Origin: Syntrophales bacterium | GTDB lineage: Bacteria > Desulfobacterota > Syntrophia > Syntrophales > UBA5619 | Reading direction: 5' to 3' | Length of the DNA stretch: 64,000 nucleotides | Assembly (NCBI GenBank): GCA_023229765.1 | Contig: JALNYO010000007.1 | Location: 62,001 to 126,000, forward strand | Shown: piece by piece, positions 18,021-25,529 of the stretch | Position numbering within the stretch: position 1 is the stretch's first letter | Layout: every line of letters starts with the position of its first letter | Notes under the pieces: generated by a model | What the model was told of the DNA's origin: nothing | The model's input: only the letters and a program-made list of their open reading frames with translations | The model's database searches: none | Translations under genes and position numbers: made by a program

Positions 18021-19178
18021 TCAATAGCTTCGGACTACGGGCTCAAGTCCTGGACGCCCGGGATATTTTGCTGCAATATCAATTACAGCCGGGTGATCCA
18101 GTGCCATGAGATGTCCCCGGTCATGGACCAGCGTGTCCCCCACCCGAAAGGTTGCATTCATGATGTCGCCTGTGCAGTGCATCCAGTAGGGGTAAGCATC
18201 TGTGGGCGGCGGCGCCCCGATATGGACATGAATGTTGGAGCTGTGCGAATGCTCTATCAGGCGGTGGTAAAGGATGCTGGGGCACTGCTGCAGGCTCACA
18301 TTTGCCTGTGGATGGACGCCGAAATGGAGGCAATTGAAACCGTAAACCTCATCGCCGAGACGCTCGTGCATGGAGACGAGAAACCGCTTCAGAGCCTCTG
18401 CCTCATCACCGCCTTCTATTCCGGTAATCCTTGAATTCTCAACGGTGATCCTGATAGCCTTACTGAAATAGGGCGAGATTCCTATATAACGCGACCACCA
18501 GCTTAGCATCCTGTCGAAAATGAAGATGCCGTTCACATCCCTTAACCGGATAGGCGGATGAACCCACTCCGGCCAGGGGCGATATGAATTAGATTCCTCA
18601 CGCCGTATTGAATAGCTGGGAAACCAGGGGTGGTTAGGGTGTAAAGCGGGATTAATAAATCCTTCCAGGTGCGTACCGTTATCGTCTGTAATTTGCCATG
18701 CCAGCCCTTCTTGAAAAGGGATAGATGCCTGGTAGCGTATCTCGTTGACAAGTTCGTAGGGTGTCTGCGCCCAGGCAGTGCAGAGCAGCGGAGCAGTCAC
18801 CGCAAAATTGCGCACAAGGACTACCTTTGTTTCCCATTGGTATTGTTTGAGTTCAACGAGCTCTTCAAAAACGATGTCGAAAGAGTTGTTAATCAACACA
18901 TCGCAGGCCCCCATGGCGGCCTTGACGACAGGAGGAATGCGCCAGGCATGCGGTTTGGCAGGCTCATCAATCCAGAGCACCGATGTGTTGGCGCCCCGGT
19001 GCTGGACGGCAGCCTGAATCCAGGAGATAGCCGTTTCGTCAACGAGATTATCCCCTCCATGGAGTCCATCGATATGCGCCAGGACGACAACCTCTTGGCC
19101 TGCCTTTATTTTGGCGCAATTATCGAGCATATCATCGATAGCCACAGCCGCGCCCCTTGTAATCCCCAAGGCACTCAT
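18021..19178 (-). CDS. M29 / 2,5-dihydroxypyridine-dioxygenase (NicX)-like protein
   Basis: This is about 385 residues of the aminopeptidase-T/M29-like superfamily, which also includes the non-heme iron ring-cleaving NicX enzymes. A His/Asp-rich C-terminal half is seen: NCLHFGVHPQANVS, HSHSSNIHVHIGAP and GDTLVHDRGHLMALD, which probably hold the metal ligands. No signal peptide. Of two ATGs, the second (19178) sits 8 bases after GGGAGGG and is preferred. Given the ring-carboxylate theme of the cluster, a ring-cleaving or hydrolytic role is plausible, but an oxygenase would be surprising in an anaerobe, so function is left open. Confidence 0.6.
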   Translation of the reverse strand: MSALGITRGAAVAIDDMLDNCAKIKAGQEVVVLAHIDGLHGGDNLVDETAISWIQAAVQHRGANTSVLWIDEPAKPHAWRIPPVVKAAMGACDVLINNSFDIVFEELVELKQYQWETKVVLVRNFAVTAPLLCTAWAQTPYELVNEIRYQASIPFQEGLAWQITDDNGTHLEGFINPALHPNHPWFPSYSIRREESNSYRPWPEWVHPPIRLRDVNGIFIFDRMLSWWSRYIGISPYFSKAIRITVENSRITGIEGGDEAEALKRFLVSMHERLGDEVYGFNCLHFGVHPQANVSLQQCPSILYHRLIEHSHSSNIHVHIGAPPPTDAYPYWMHCTGDIMNATFRVGDTLVHDRGHLMALDHPAVIDIAAKYPGRPGLEPVVRSY

Positions 19179-19637
19179 AACATGCACCCTCCCGCATTAA
19201 AAAAATCAAAATTTTTTATCATCAGCAAAATGATCATAAGGAAATTTCTTTTCTATATCGAAAATTTATCTGCTGTTTACCAAACATTTTTGTTGACATA
19301 TTATTCTGTTCTACAGTATTTATTTATTAACAAGTAACGGGGTCAACACGCTCACGACATTATTACCAGGGAGTCGCTGGCCAACAATCTGCAGCGCCTT
19401 GGGCGAGAAAATTTTGGCAGAACAGCGGAAATATCGTGAAGCGGGTTTAATGACTTGAGCAGACATGTCGTTCACTAACCTCTGGTTAAGAAGCAGGCCG
19501 CGCCAGCTTGGGTGCAAGACGATAAATCATGCGTCGATTCTTAACGATTTAGAATAAAAGCAAATTAAATGCGCGCGTATTAAGGCAAACCTTTATATTA
19601 AACCATTGCACATAAACGGGAAGAATGTCAACAAAAA
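19179..19637. other. Divergent intergenic region between M29-like gene and FadR-type regulator
   Basis: About 460 mostly AT-rich bases with no convincing gene. A TTGACA at 19293-19298 on the plus strand has only weak -10 partners. Such a divergent region next to a GntR/FadR regulator is where its operator would be expected, but no clear palindrome was identified by eye. Confidence 0.4.
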
Positions 19638-20381
19638 ATGACAGTTCAATTTAAACCACTGAACGAGAAAAAGAACTTTGAGAAAATCGTTGACGTGCTG
19701 AAACAGAAGATTTTTTCGGGCGAGTTTCACTCAGGCGACCGTTTGCCTGTAGAGCGAGACCTGGCTGAGAAGCTCAGAGTAAGCCGTCTCTCGGTGCGGG
19801 AAGCCTATCGTTCCCTTGAATTATTCGGAATGGTGGAAATCCGCAGAGGCAATGAAGGAGGAGCATTTATCCGCACGCCGAACAGAAGCTCTATTATCCA
19901 GAGCGTGGGCGATCTATTCCGTTTTCAGGGCCTCACCCTGGAACAATGGACGGAAGCGCGCCTCCTGCTTGAACTGGACATTGCCAGATTGGCCATAAAG
20001 CGCGCCGACAAAAACGATTATGCGCGCCTGGAAGGTTTGATCGGAGAAGCTTATCAAAAGATCGAAGCCGGCGTCCCCGCCCATGAAGAACATATATCTT
20101 TTCACCGACGCTTTGCAGAAACCGCCCGCAACCCCATTCTCTTTACGGCATATAACTCGATGATGGGCCTTCTTTTGGACAGCCTGCTGGTCCTCCATGC
20201 CCCCTTGGAGCATGCTCAGAATGCTGCAGAAATTCACAGGCGCATTGTGGATGTCATGAAGGGCGGTGATTTCAGCCTGTTATCAGAGGTAATCGAAGAG
20301 CACGTCCGGGAGGCAGGCAAGCGGCTGGTTTATATTGCAAAATCATCTCCGCTCTTTAACGGGAATCTCTCGCAAGAGTAA
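19638..20381 (+). CDS. FadR-subfamily GntR transcriptional regulator
   Basis: This 247-residue regulator has an N-terminal winged helix (about 12-80: KIFSGEFHSGDRLPVERDLAEKL, SRLSVREAYRSLELFGMVEIRRG) and an all-alpha FCD ligand-binding domain (about 95-235). In the FCD domain the expected metal/carboxylate ligands are visible as EARLLLELDIARLA, FHRRFAETARNP and EIHRRIVDVMKGGD..EEHV. FCD regulators usually sense organic acids. Its place beside the transporter-flavoprotein cluster suggests it controls those genes. The 3' end overlaps the convergent thiE gene by 39 bases. The start lacks a close ribosome site, so it may be off by a few codons. Confidence 0.9.
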   Translation: MTVQFKPLNEKKNFEKIVDVLKQKIFSGEFHSGDRLPVERDLAEKLRVSRLSVREAYRSLELFGMVEIRRGNEGGAFIRTPNRSSIIQSVGDLFRFQGLTLEQWTEARLLLELDIARLAIKRADKNDYARLEGLIGEAYQKIEAGVPAHEEHISFHRRFAETARNPILFTAYNSMMGLLLDSLLVLHAPLEHAQNAAEIHRRIVDVMKGGDFSLLSEVIEEHVREAGKRLVYIAKSSPLFNGNLSQE

Positions 20382-21008
20382 GGCTTTGAGTATATTCGCC
20401 AGGGTTTTCGCCGCGCCGGCGATATCGCGCTGCGCCATTATTGCAGAAACAACGGCGACGCCGTCAATCCCGGTTTTCAGCGCCGCCTCAATGTTGCCCA
20501 AGCCAATCCCGCCGATCGCCACAACCGGGATCCTGACGTTTGCTTTGATTTTTGCCAATTCTGTAAGCGCTACCTGGTCGGCGTCTGTTTTCGTACCGGT
20601 TGGGAAAACCGCGCCGACCCCCAGATAATCGGCCCCCTGCGCCTCCAGCGCCAGCGCCTCTGCAAGCGTACAGGCGGAGGCGCCGACGATCTTTTCCCGC
20701 CCCAGAATCGCGTGGGCAATCGGAATGGACAAATCGTCAGAACCGAGATGCACCCCGTCAGCATCACAGGCAAAGGCGATGTCTATCCGGTCGTTGATGA
20801 TAAACGGAATTCCGCATCTGTCCGTAACATCTTTTACCCTCTTCGCAATTTCCAAATATTCCCGCGACGAAATATACTTTTCGCGAAGCTGCACAGCGGT
20901 CGCCCCGCCCTGAATCGCCTCTTCGACGGCGTCCTCGAGACTTTTTTCCCCAAGCCAGCGGCGATCGGTCACCAGATACAGTGAATAATCGATTTTTTTT
21001 GTTTTCAT
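20343..21008 (-). CDS. thiE: Thiamine-phosphate synthase
   Basis: This 221-residue TIM-barrel enzyme couples HMP-PP with carboxy-thiazole phosphate to make thiamine monophosphate. Motifs include YLVTDRRWLG, QGGATAVQLREKYISSREYLE (about residue 32), IINDRIDIAFACDADGVHLGSDDLS (about 70), GVGAVFPTGTK and VAIGGIGLGN. The ATG has GGGGGCA ahead. It is transcribed from a TPP-riboswitch leader, so it should be repressed when thiamine pyrophosphate is plentiful. The extreme 3' end overlaps the regulator gene on the other strand. Confidence 0.95.
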   Translation of the reverse strand: MKTKKIDYSLYLVTDRRWLGEKSLEDAVEEAIQGGATAVQLREKYISSREYLEIAKRVKDVTDRCGIPFIINDRIDIAFACDADGVHLGSDDLSIPIAHAILGREKIVGASACTLAEALALEAQGADYLGVGAVFPTGTKTDADQVALTELAKIKANVRIPVVAIGGIGLGNIEAALKTGIDGVAVVSAIMAQRDIAGAAKTLANILKALLLREIPVKERR

Positions 21009-21018
21009 GTCTGCCCCC

Positions 21019-21135
21019 TTAAATGCCCCCCTTTGAGGAATCGGGGATGATGTTTATCGGAGCCCCGTCATTTTCAGCCGCCGGCTTCCTCTCCCCGGTT
21101 ATCTTTCCCTGCCGTGCGGACTCCAACAGCGTCAT
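21019..21135 (-). pseudogene. thiC: Probable relic of the thiC 5' end in the thiE leader
   Basis: A 38-codon frame begins MTLLESARQGKITGE, matching the conserved opening of ThiC (4-amino-5-hydroxymethyl-2-methylpyrimidine phosphate synthase, a protein of more than 400 residues). It then continues with unrelated sequence (NIIPDSSKGGI) to a stop 10 bases before thiE. It sits exactly where thiC would be in a riboswitch-thiC-thiE operon. This looks like an internal deletion that left the first 15-20 codons. It could now serve as a translated leader peptide; no enzyme could be made from it. Confidence 0.6.
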
Positions 21136-21159
21136 GGTGGCTTTACTCTCTATGCAATA

Positions 21160-21192
21160 AAAAGGCCGCCCCCAGAAGGGAAGCGGCCTTTT
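21160..21192 (-). terminator. Terminator of the TPP riboswitch expression platform
   Basis: AAAAGGCCGC (21160-21169) pairs with GCGGCCTTTT (21183-21192), giving a 10-bp stem, and on the minus strand it runs into TTTTTATT. It lies about 20 bases after the aptamer and before the thiC relic and thiE, so it is probably the switchable element. Its mirror form could also work on the plus strand. Confidence 0.8.
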
Positions 21193-21212
21193 TTCAATAG
21201 AACGTCCGGCTC

Positions 21213-21291
21213 ATTTCCCTCCGCAGGCATTACCCTGATCAGGTCAAGGGTTGCCGGAAGCCCGGTATCTCAGTCCTTATGGACACCCCTA
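21213..21291 (-). ncRNA. TPP riboswitch (THI element)
   Basis: On the minus strand the leader has the conserved THI blocks in order: AGGGGTG, the ACTGAGA loop, ACCCTTGACCTGATCAGGGT and AATGCCTGCGGAGGGAA. The aptamer binds thiamine pyrophosphate, and the following terminator hairpin suggests transcription attenuation of thiE. A candidate promoter lies 30-55 bases upstream. Confidence 0.95.
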
Positions 21292-21310
21292 ACGAGCAAA
21301 AATGTTTAAT

Positions 21311-21349
21311 CAGCGCGGTACATTGTCCGCGCTGAAGAAATTTTGTCAA
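21311..21349 (-). promoter_or_regulatory. Candidate promoter for the TPP leader, overlapping an 8-bp inverted repeat
   Basis: On the minus strand TTGACA (21349-21344) is followed after 16 bases by GACAAT (21327-21322). The inverted repeat CAGCGCGG (21311-21318) / CCGCGCTG (21327-21334) overlaps the -10 region. That hairpin lies just after the nuoG-like stop and has a delayed T-run, so it may instead be a weak terminator of the upstream operon. Confidence 0.4.
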
Positions 21350-21361
21350 AAAACGATACCG

Positions 21362-22081
21362 TTACCGGCAGCTGGAGCAGACCATCAGCTCTTCTACTGG
21401 CACGCCGGTCCGCCCGCTTATGTACTGAAGCTGATCCTCGGGGGCAAAGTAACGGCCGCAGACCTTGCAGACCGCCATCTTGAAGTCCCGCCCCCAGATC
21501 GTGCGGACATCCCCGGCAGGGGAGGTAAGCATCTCTATTTCCCCCGTCGGGCAGACATAGGAGCAGGCGCCGCAGCCGATGCAGACATTGGAAGGCTCGT
21601 GAAACGGCGTGCAGACATTCTTTTGCGGGCCGCGGGAGGAAAACCCGATCGCGCTCACTCCGACGATCTTCTCGCATGTCCGGACGCATAAGCGGCAGAG
21701 CACGCATTTATTTCCGTCCTCGCTCGCTTTAAACCGCGGCTCGGGGCTGATCCCCATATTCTCCGCCATCTTTGCAAGCTGCTCCGATTCCGGGGCGCGG
21801 GCAAGAAGGAGCTGGATCACCGTGCGCCGAACATTCATCACCCGCTCGCTTGCAGTGTTGACAACCAGTCCCTCGGCAACCGGGTAGAGGCAGGAGGTGA
21901 CAACCTTCGTTCTGCTCCCCTCCCCTATTTCCACGCTGCAAAGACGGCACGCCCCCGACGGCTCCAGAGATTCATGGTGGCACAATGTCGGGATAACTAT
22001 GCCATTTTGTCGGGCAACATCCAAAAGGGTCTGCCCTTCCTCCGCTTGAATCTTTTTGTTGTCTATCGTCAGATTAACCAT
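21362..22081 (-). CDS. NuoG/HoxU-like iron-sulfur subunit
   Basis: This 239-residue protein corresponds to the N-terminal part of NuoG or to HoxU. It has a [2Fe-2S] plant-ferredoxin domain (CHHESLEPSGACRLC, about residues 34-48, plus a further Cys near 64) and two ferredoxin motifs, CVLCRLCVRTCE (about 123) and CIGCGACSYVCP (about 165). There is no molybdopterin or hydrogenase domain. The last 35 residues hold an extra CKVC ... CSSC pair resembling a zinc ribbon. It is the final gene of the porCDAB-nuoEFG-like run and would pass electrons between the NuoF flavin and a partner not encoded here. Confidence 0.88.
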   Translation of the reverse strand: MVNLTIDNKKIQAEEGQTLLDVARQNGIVIPTLCHHESLEPSGACRLCSVEIGEGSRTKVVTSCLYPVAEGLVVNTASERVMNVRRTVIQLLLARAPESEQLAKMAENMGISPEPRFKASEDGNKCVLCRLCVRTCEKIVGVSAIGFSSRGPQKNVCTPFHEPSNVCIGCGACSYVCPTGEIEMLTSPAGDVRTIWGRDFKMAVCKVCGRYFAPEDQLQYISGRTGVPVEELMVCSSCR

Positions 22082-22092
22082 TTTTTCTACCT

Positions 22093-23946
22093 TTACCTCA
22101 CGATGATCGCATCAAATTGGCAGCTTTCCTTGCAGGCGCCGCATCTCGTGCATTTATCAGGATCGATTTTGTGGGCCTGCTTCTTTTCGCCGGTCGCGGC
22201 CCCCACGGGACATACCTTCGCGCACAGGGTGCAGCCGGTACACTTTTTTGGGTCAACGCTGTACGTGATGAGCGACTTGCAGACACCCGCGGGACAGCGT
22301 TTTTCCTTGATATGCGCCTCGTACTCGTCACGGAAGTAACGGATCGTGCTGAGTACCGGGTTCGGGGCGCTGGTGCCGAGGGCGCACAGGGCGCCGTCCT
22401 TGATGCTGGCCGCAAGCGACTCGAGCAGCTCGATATCGCCTTCCCTGCCCTTCCCTTCGGTGATATCCACCAGGATTTCTTTCATCCGCTGCACGCCTTC
22501 CCGGCAGGGAACGCACTTGCCGCAGGATTCATTGGCCAGAAAGTTCGTAAAGTAGCGGGCCAGATCAACCATACAGGTGCCTTCATCCATGACGATCATG
22601 CCGCCGGAGCCCATCATGGAACCGACTTTGGTAAGTTCGTCATAGTCAACCGGCATATCGAGATAAGCCTCTGGGATGCAGCCGCCGGATGGCCCGCCGG
22701 TCTGAATCGCCTTGAATTTCCGGTTATTGAGAATACCGCCGCCAATATCGAAGACTATCTCGCGCAGCTTCGTTCCCATCGGCACCTCGACGAGGCCGGT
22801 ATTGTTGATCTTGCCAACCAGCGAGAATATCTTCGTCCCCTTGCTGTGGTCGGTGCCGATCCCGGCGTACCAGTCGCCGCCGTTGTTGATGATAAACGGG
22901 ACATTCGCCCATGTTTCCACGTTGTTGAGGTTTGTCGGCTTGTCGTAGAGCCCCTTTTCGGTGGCGTGGACATACTTGGCGCGCGGCTCGCCCGCCCTGC
23001 CCTCCAAAGAGGCAAACAACGCCGACGACTCGCCGCAGACAAAAGCGCCGCCGCCGCGATTCACCTTCAGGTCGAAGGAAAAACCACTGCCCAGAATGTT
23101 CTCGCCGAGGAGGCCAGCCTCCCGCGCCTGCTTGATCGCAATATTGATATTCTCAACGGCGAGCGGATATTCGTTGCGGACGTAGACATATCCCTCGTTC
23201 GACCCGATCGCATAGGCGCCGATGATCATCCCTTCCAGAACAAGGTGGGGGTTGCCTTCGAGCAGGCTGCGATCCATATAGGCGCCGGGGTCTCCTTCAT
23301 CGGCGTTGCAGATCACATACTTGGGAGTCCCTGCCGCCTTGCTGGTCTCTTCCCATTTTCGGCCTGCCGGGAATCCTCCGCCGCCCCGCCCTCGCAGGTT
23401 CGCCGTTACGACCTCCCGGATGATCTCCCCGGGCTTCATCTTAAGTGCCTTGGCAAGGGCGCTGTAACCGTCAACAGCAAGATAATCCTCCATTTTTTTC
23501 GGATCGACCTTGCTGTTCATGCCGAAGACAGTTCTGGTCTGCCGCTTGTAGAACGGGACCTCATCCTCGTGGACATACTTCTCGCCGGTCTGGGGATTGG
23601 CATACAGCAGATTATCAATTATCTCCCCCTTCAGGAGCGTTTTTTCAATGATATCGCCCACGTCGCTAACGCCCACGTGCTGGTAGAAAATATTCTCCGG
23701 GGCAAGTATCACCATCGGCCCCCGCTCGCAGAAGCCGTGGCAGCCGGTCTTCCGAAAGTCGATTTTTACGGAGAGCCCGCGGCGGTCAAGCTCCTCGCGA
23801 AAGGCATCGGCCACGCTCATTGCCCCATGAGCAAGACATCCCGTGCCCACACAGATCGTAATGCGCTGCTGTTGGGAATCACGGGCGGCTTTGATTTTCT
23901 CCTGTAACTCTTTCAATTCACCGAAGGATTTAATTTTGCTCGTCAT
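22093..23946 (-). CDS. nuoF: NuoF-like NADH-binding flavoprotein subunit with N- and C-terminal ferredoxin domains
   Basis: This 617-residue protein has an N-terminal thioredoxin-like [2Fe-2S] domain (CVGTGCLAHGA, then CHGFCERGP, about 30-90). It then has the NuoF core with NLRGRGGGGFPAGRKWE (NADH/FMN site, about 185) and CNADEGDPGAYMDR, a SLBB region, the [4Fe-4S] CGKCVPCREG near 490, and a C-terminal two-cluster ferredoxin domain (CTGCTLCAKVCP, CTRCGACKESC). This long form is typical of HndC-type electron-bifurcating or diaphorase modules. The ATG at 23946 is chosen over a longer frame that overlaps nuoE. Confidence 0.93.
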   Translation of the reverse strand: MTSKIKSFGELKELQEKIKAARDSQQQRITICVGTGCLAHGAMSVADAFREELDRRGLSVKIDFRKTGCHGFCERGPMVILAPENIFYQHVGVSDVGDIIEKTLLKGEIIDNLLYANPQTGEKYVHEDEVPFYKRQTRTVFGMNSKVDPKKMEDYLAVDGYSALAKALKMKPGEIIREVVTANLRGRGGGGFPAGRKWEETSKAAGTPKYVICNADEGDPGAYMDRSLLEGNPHLVLEGMIIGAYAIGSNEGYVYVRNEYPLAVENINIAIKQAREAGLLGENILGSGFSFDLKVNRGGGAFVCGESSALFASLEGRAGEPRAKYVHATEKGLYDKPTNLNNVETWANVPFIINNGGDWYAGIGTDHSKGTKIFSLVGKINNTGLVEVPMGTKLREIVFDIGGGILNNRKFKAIQTGGPSGGCIPEAYLDMPVDYDELTKVGSMMGSGGMIVMDEGTCMVDLARYFTNFLANESCGKCVPCREGVQRMKEILVDITEGKGREGDIELLESLAASIKDGALCALGTSAPNPVLSTIRYFRDEYEAHIKEKRCPAGVCKSLITYSVDPKKCTGCTLCAKVCPVGAATGEKKQAHKIDPDKCTRCGACKESCQFDAIIVR

Positions 23947-23951
23947 TGTAT

Positions 23952-24410
23952 TTATACCTTCTTCCCTATTTTCTTGAGGAGCTTTGTCGATTTGGCGATG
24001 TTCATTTCCCCGTGATACTCGCCATCCACCACAACAATCGGCCCCAGGGCGCAAGCCCCGAGACAACCAACCGTCTCGAAAGAGAACTCTTGGTCCTCGG
24101 TCGTTTCGCCATCCTTGATCCCCAGCAGGGTGGTGATGTTGCTGGCGATAAACTCGGCGCCGCGCACATGACAGGCGGTGCCCATGCAGAGACTGATATG
24201 ATGGCGGCCCTTCGGCTTCAGGCTGAAAGCCTTGTAAAACGTCGCGACTTCGTACACCCGGCTTACCGGAACGCCAAGATTAGCGCTAATTGCCAGCAGG
24301 GCATCCTTGGCAAGATAACCGAATTCCTTCTGGACGTCCTGCATGATGGGAACCAGGTAACTTCGGTCCCCGCCGTAACCTTGCACGATCTCCTTTACCT
24401 TTTCTTCCAT
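23952..24410 (-). CDS. nuoE: NuoE-like 2Fe-2S subunit
   Basis: This 152-residue thioredoxin-like ferredoxin has ligands in CMGTACHVRG (about residues 84-89) and CLGACALGP (about 124-128), binding one [2Fe-2S] cluster. The N-terminal helical part (MEEKVKEIVQGYG...LVPIMQDVQKEFGYL) is typical of the NuoE/HoxE family. It forms the NADH-oxidising tip with the NuoF-like subunit, whose gene starts 5 bases after this stop. It is separated from porB by about 120 bases containing two copies of the 21-bp repeat. Confidence 0.94.
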   Translation of the reverse strand: MEEKVKEIVQGYGGDRSYLVPIMQDVQKEFGYLAKDALLAISANLGVPVSRVYEVATFYKAFSLKPKGRHHISLCMGTACHVRGAEFIASNITTLLGIKDGETTEDQEFSFETVGCLGACALGPIVVVDGEYHGEMNIAKSTKLLKKIGKKV

Positions 24411-24499
24411 TATCCTTCTACCTCGTCTATTATTTCCGAAGACACGTTCCGCTTGCTGCGGGCTTCGGGAAGAAGTCCCCTCCCCGCGGCCGCTATTTT

Positions 24500-24541
24500 T
24501 ATGAACATTAAGCTACGCTTTATGAACATTAATCTACGATT
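24500..24541. repeat. Tandem pair of the 21-bp repeat across the porB stop codon
   Basis: Units at 24500-24520 and 24521-24541 share TATGAACATTAA and differ at a few later positions. On the minus strand the porB frame ends with a TAG that is itself part of the second unit; the same codon register then continues I-N-V-H-K-A-stop-L-N-V-H-K. The unit is the same as in the 13.8 kb element and in nrdR. Confidence 0.85.
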
Positions 24542-25529
24542 TCACCTGTTCCCTGATCTCAGCGTGGGACTTGGAGCTCTCTATCTTGATCTTGAGCATC
24601 TCCCACTCGATATCGATTCTTTCCTGAATGACCTTTATCTGATCCGGGGTTACATGTCGGAATCGTCCCTGAGTCTTCATGTAATCCGCCACCGGCCGCC
24701 GTTTTTCCGGCACCGGCATGGTGAAACGGTACTTTCCGTCCTCAACCTCGTAAATGGGAAAAACCCCTGTCTCATAGGCAAGGCGGCCAAGTTGGATGCT
24801 CGTTTCCGACGGCGAGCGCCATCCTGTCGGGCAGGTAACCAGACAGTGGATGTACGCGGGACCCTTAACCTCACGGGCTTTTTTTACCTTGTTCATGAAA
24901 TCGATCGGGTAGGCCGGCGAAGCCGTCGCCACATAGGGAATATTGTGCGCCACCATGATTTCCGTGACGTTTTTCTTCCAGACCTGATTGCCGGGGATTT
25001 TCTTGCCCGCCGGCGATGTCGTTGTCGAGGCCATAAACGGCGTCCCGCTGGAACGCTGGATGCCCGTATTCATATACGCCTCGTTGTCGAAGCAGACATA
25101 GAGCATATCGTGACCCCGCTCCATCGCCCCGGACAACGCCTGAAAACCGATGTCCATCGTCCCGCCGTCGCCGCCGATCGCAACGGATTTTACCCTTTTG
25201 TCCGGAATCTTTCCCTTGCGGCGCAGAGCCGTCAAGCCTGCCTCCACGCCGGAGCCAACCGCCGCGGCGCACGGAAACGCCACGTGTATCCAGGGGAGCC
25301 GCCAGGCTGTCGTGGGATAGAGGCTGGAGATAACCTCCATGCAACCGGTCGCATTGGTGATGACGGTATCCCTGCCCAAAGCCTTGCACATCAGGCGAAT
25401 AGCCAGCGCCTCGGCGCAGCCTTGACAGGCGCGATGACCGGCACTGAAGAACTCCTCCTTGCTTACCAGCTTCGGGGCATAGAGATCAAAGTTTTCTATA
25501 ATCAAAGGGCTGTTCGCTGCTTTATTCAT
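24534..25529 (-). CDS. porB: 2-oxoacid:ferredoxin oxidoreductase, beta (TPP) subunit
   Basis: This 331-residue subunit binds thiamine pyrophosphate and a [4Fe-4S] cluster. It has CQGCAEALAIR near residue 35, NATGCMEVISSLYP near 59, the TPP motif GDGGTMDIGFQALSGAMERG near 120 with DNEAYMNTG near 148, and a later conserved Cys (HCLVTCPTGW). With the alpha, gamma and delta genes upstream it forms a four-subunit pyruvate- or related 2-oxoacid:ferredoxin oxidoreductase. It overlaps porA by one base (TAATG). The last codons and stop come from a 21-bp repeat unit. Confidence 0.95.
   Translation of the reverse strand: MNKAANSPLIIENFDLYAPKLVSKEEFFSAGHRACQGCAEALAIRLMCKALGRDTVITNATGCMEVISSLYPTTAWRLPWIHVAFPCAAAVGSGVEAGLTALRRKGKIPDKRVKSVAIGGDGGTMDIGFQALSGAMERGHDMLYVCFDNEAYMNTGIQRSSGTPFMASTTTSPAGKKIPGNQVWKKNVTEIMVAHNIPYVATASPAYPIDFMNKVKKAREVKGPAYIHCLVTCPTGWRSPSETSIQLGRLAYETGVFPIYEVEDGKYRFTMPVPEKRRPVADYMKTQGRFRHVTPDQIKVIQERIDIEWEMLKIKIESSKSHAEIREQVKS

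Noticed and set aside
17862..19178. Selenoprotein with UGA as Sec at 18021-18023
   Set aside because: No convincing hairpin follows the UGA, and the position is near the natural C-terminus; a decayed extension is simpler.
22117..23907. 596-residue plus-strand ORF
   Set aside because: It lies antisense to nuoF, whose motifs are complete; high GC third positions leave the opposite frame open.
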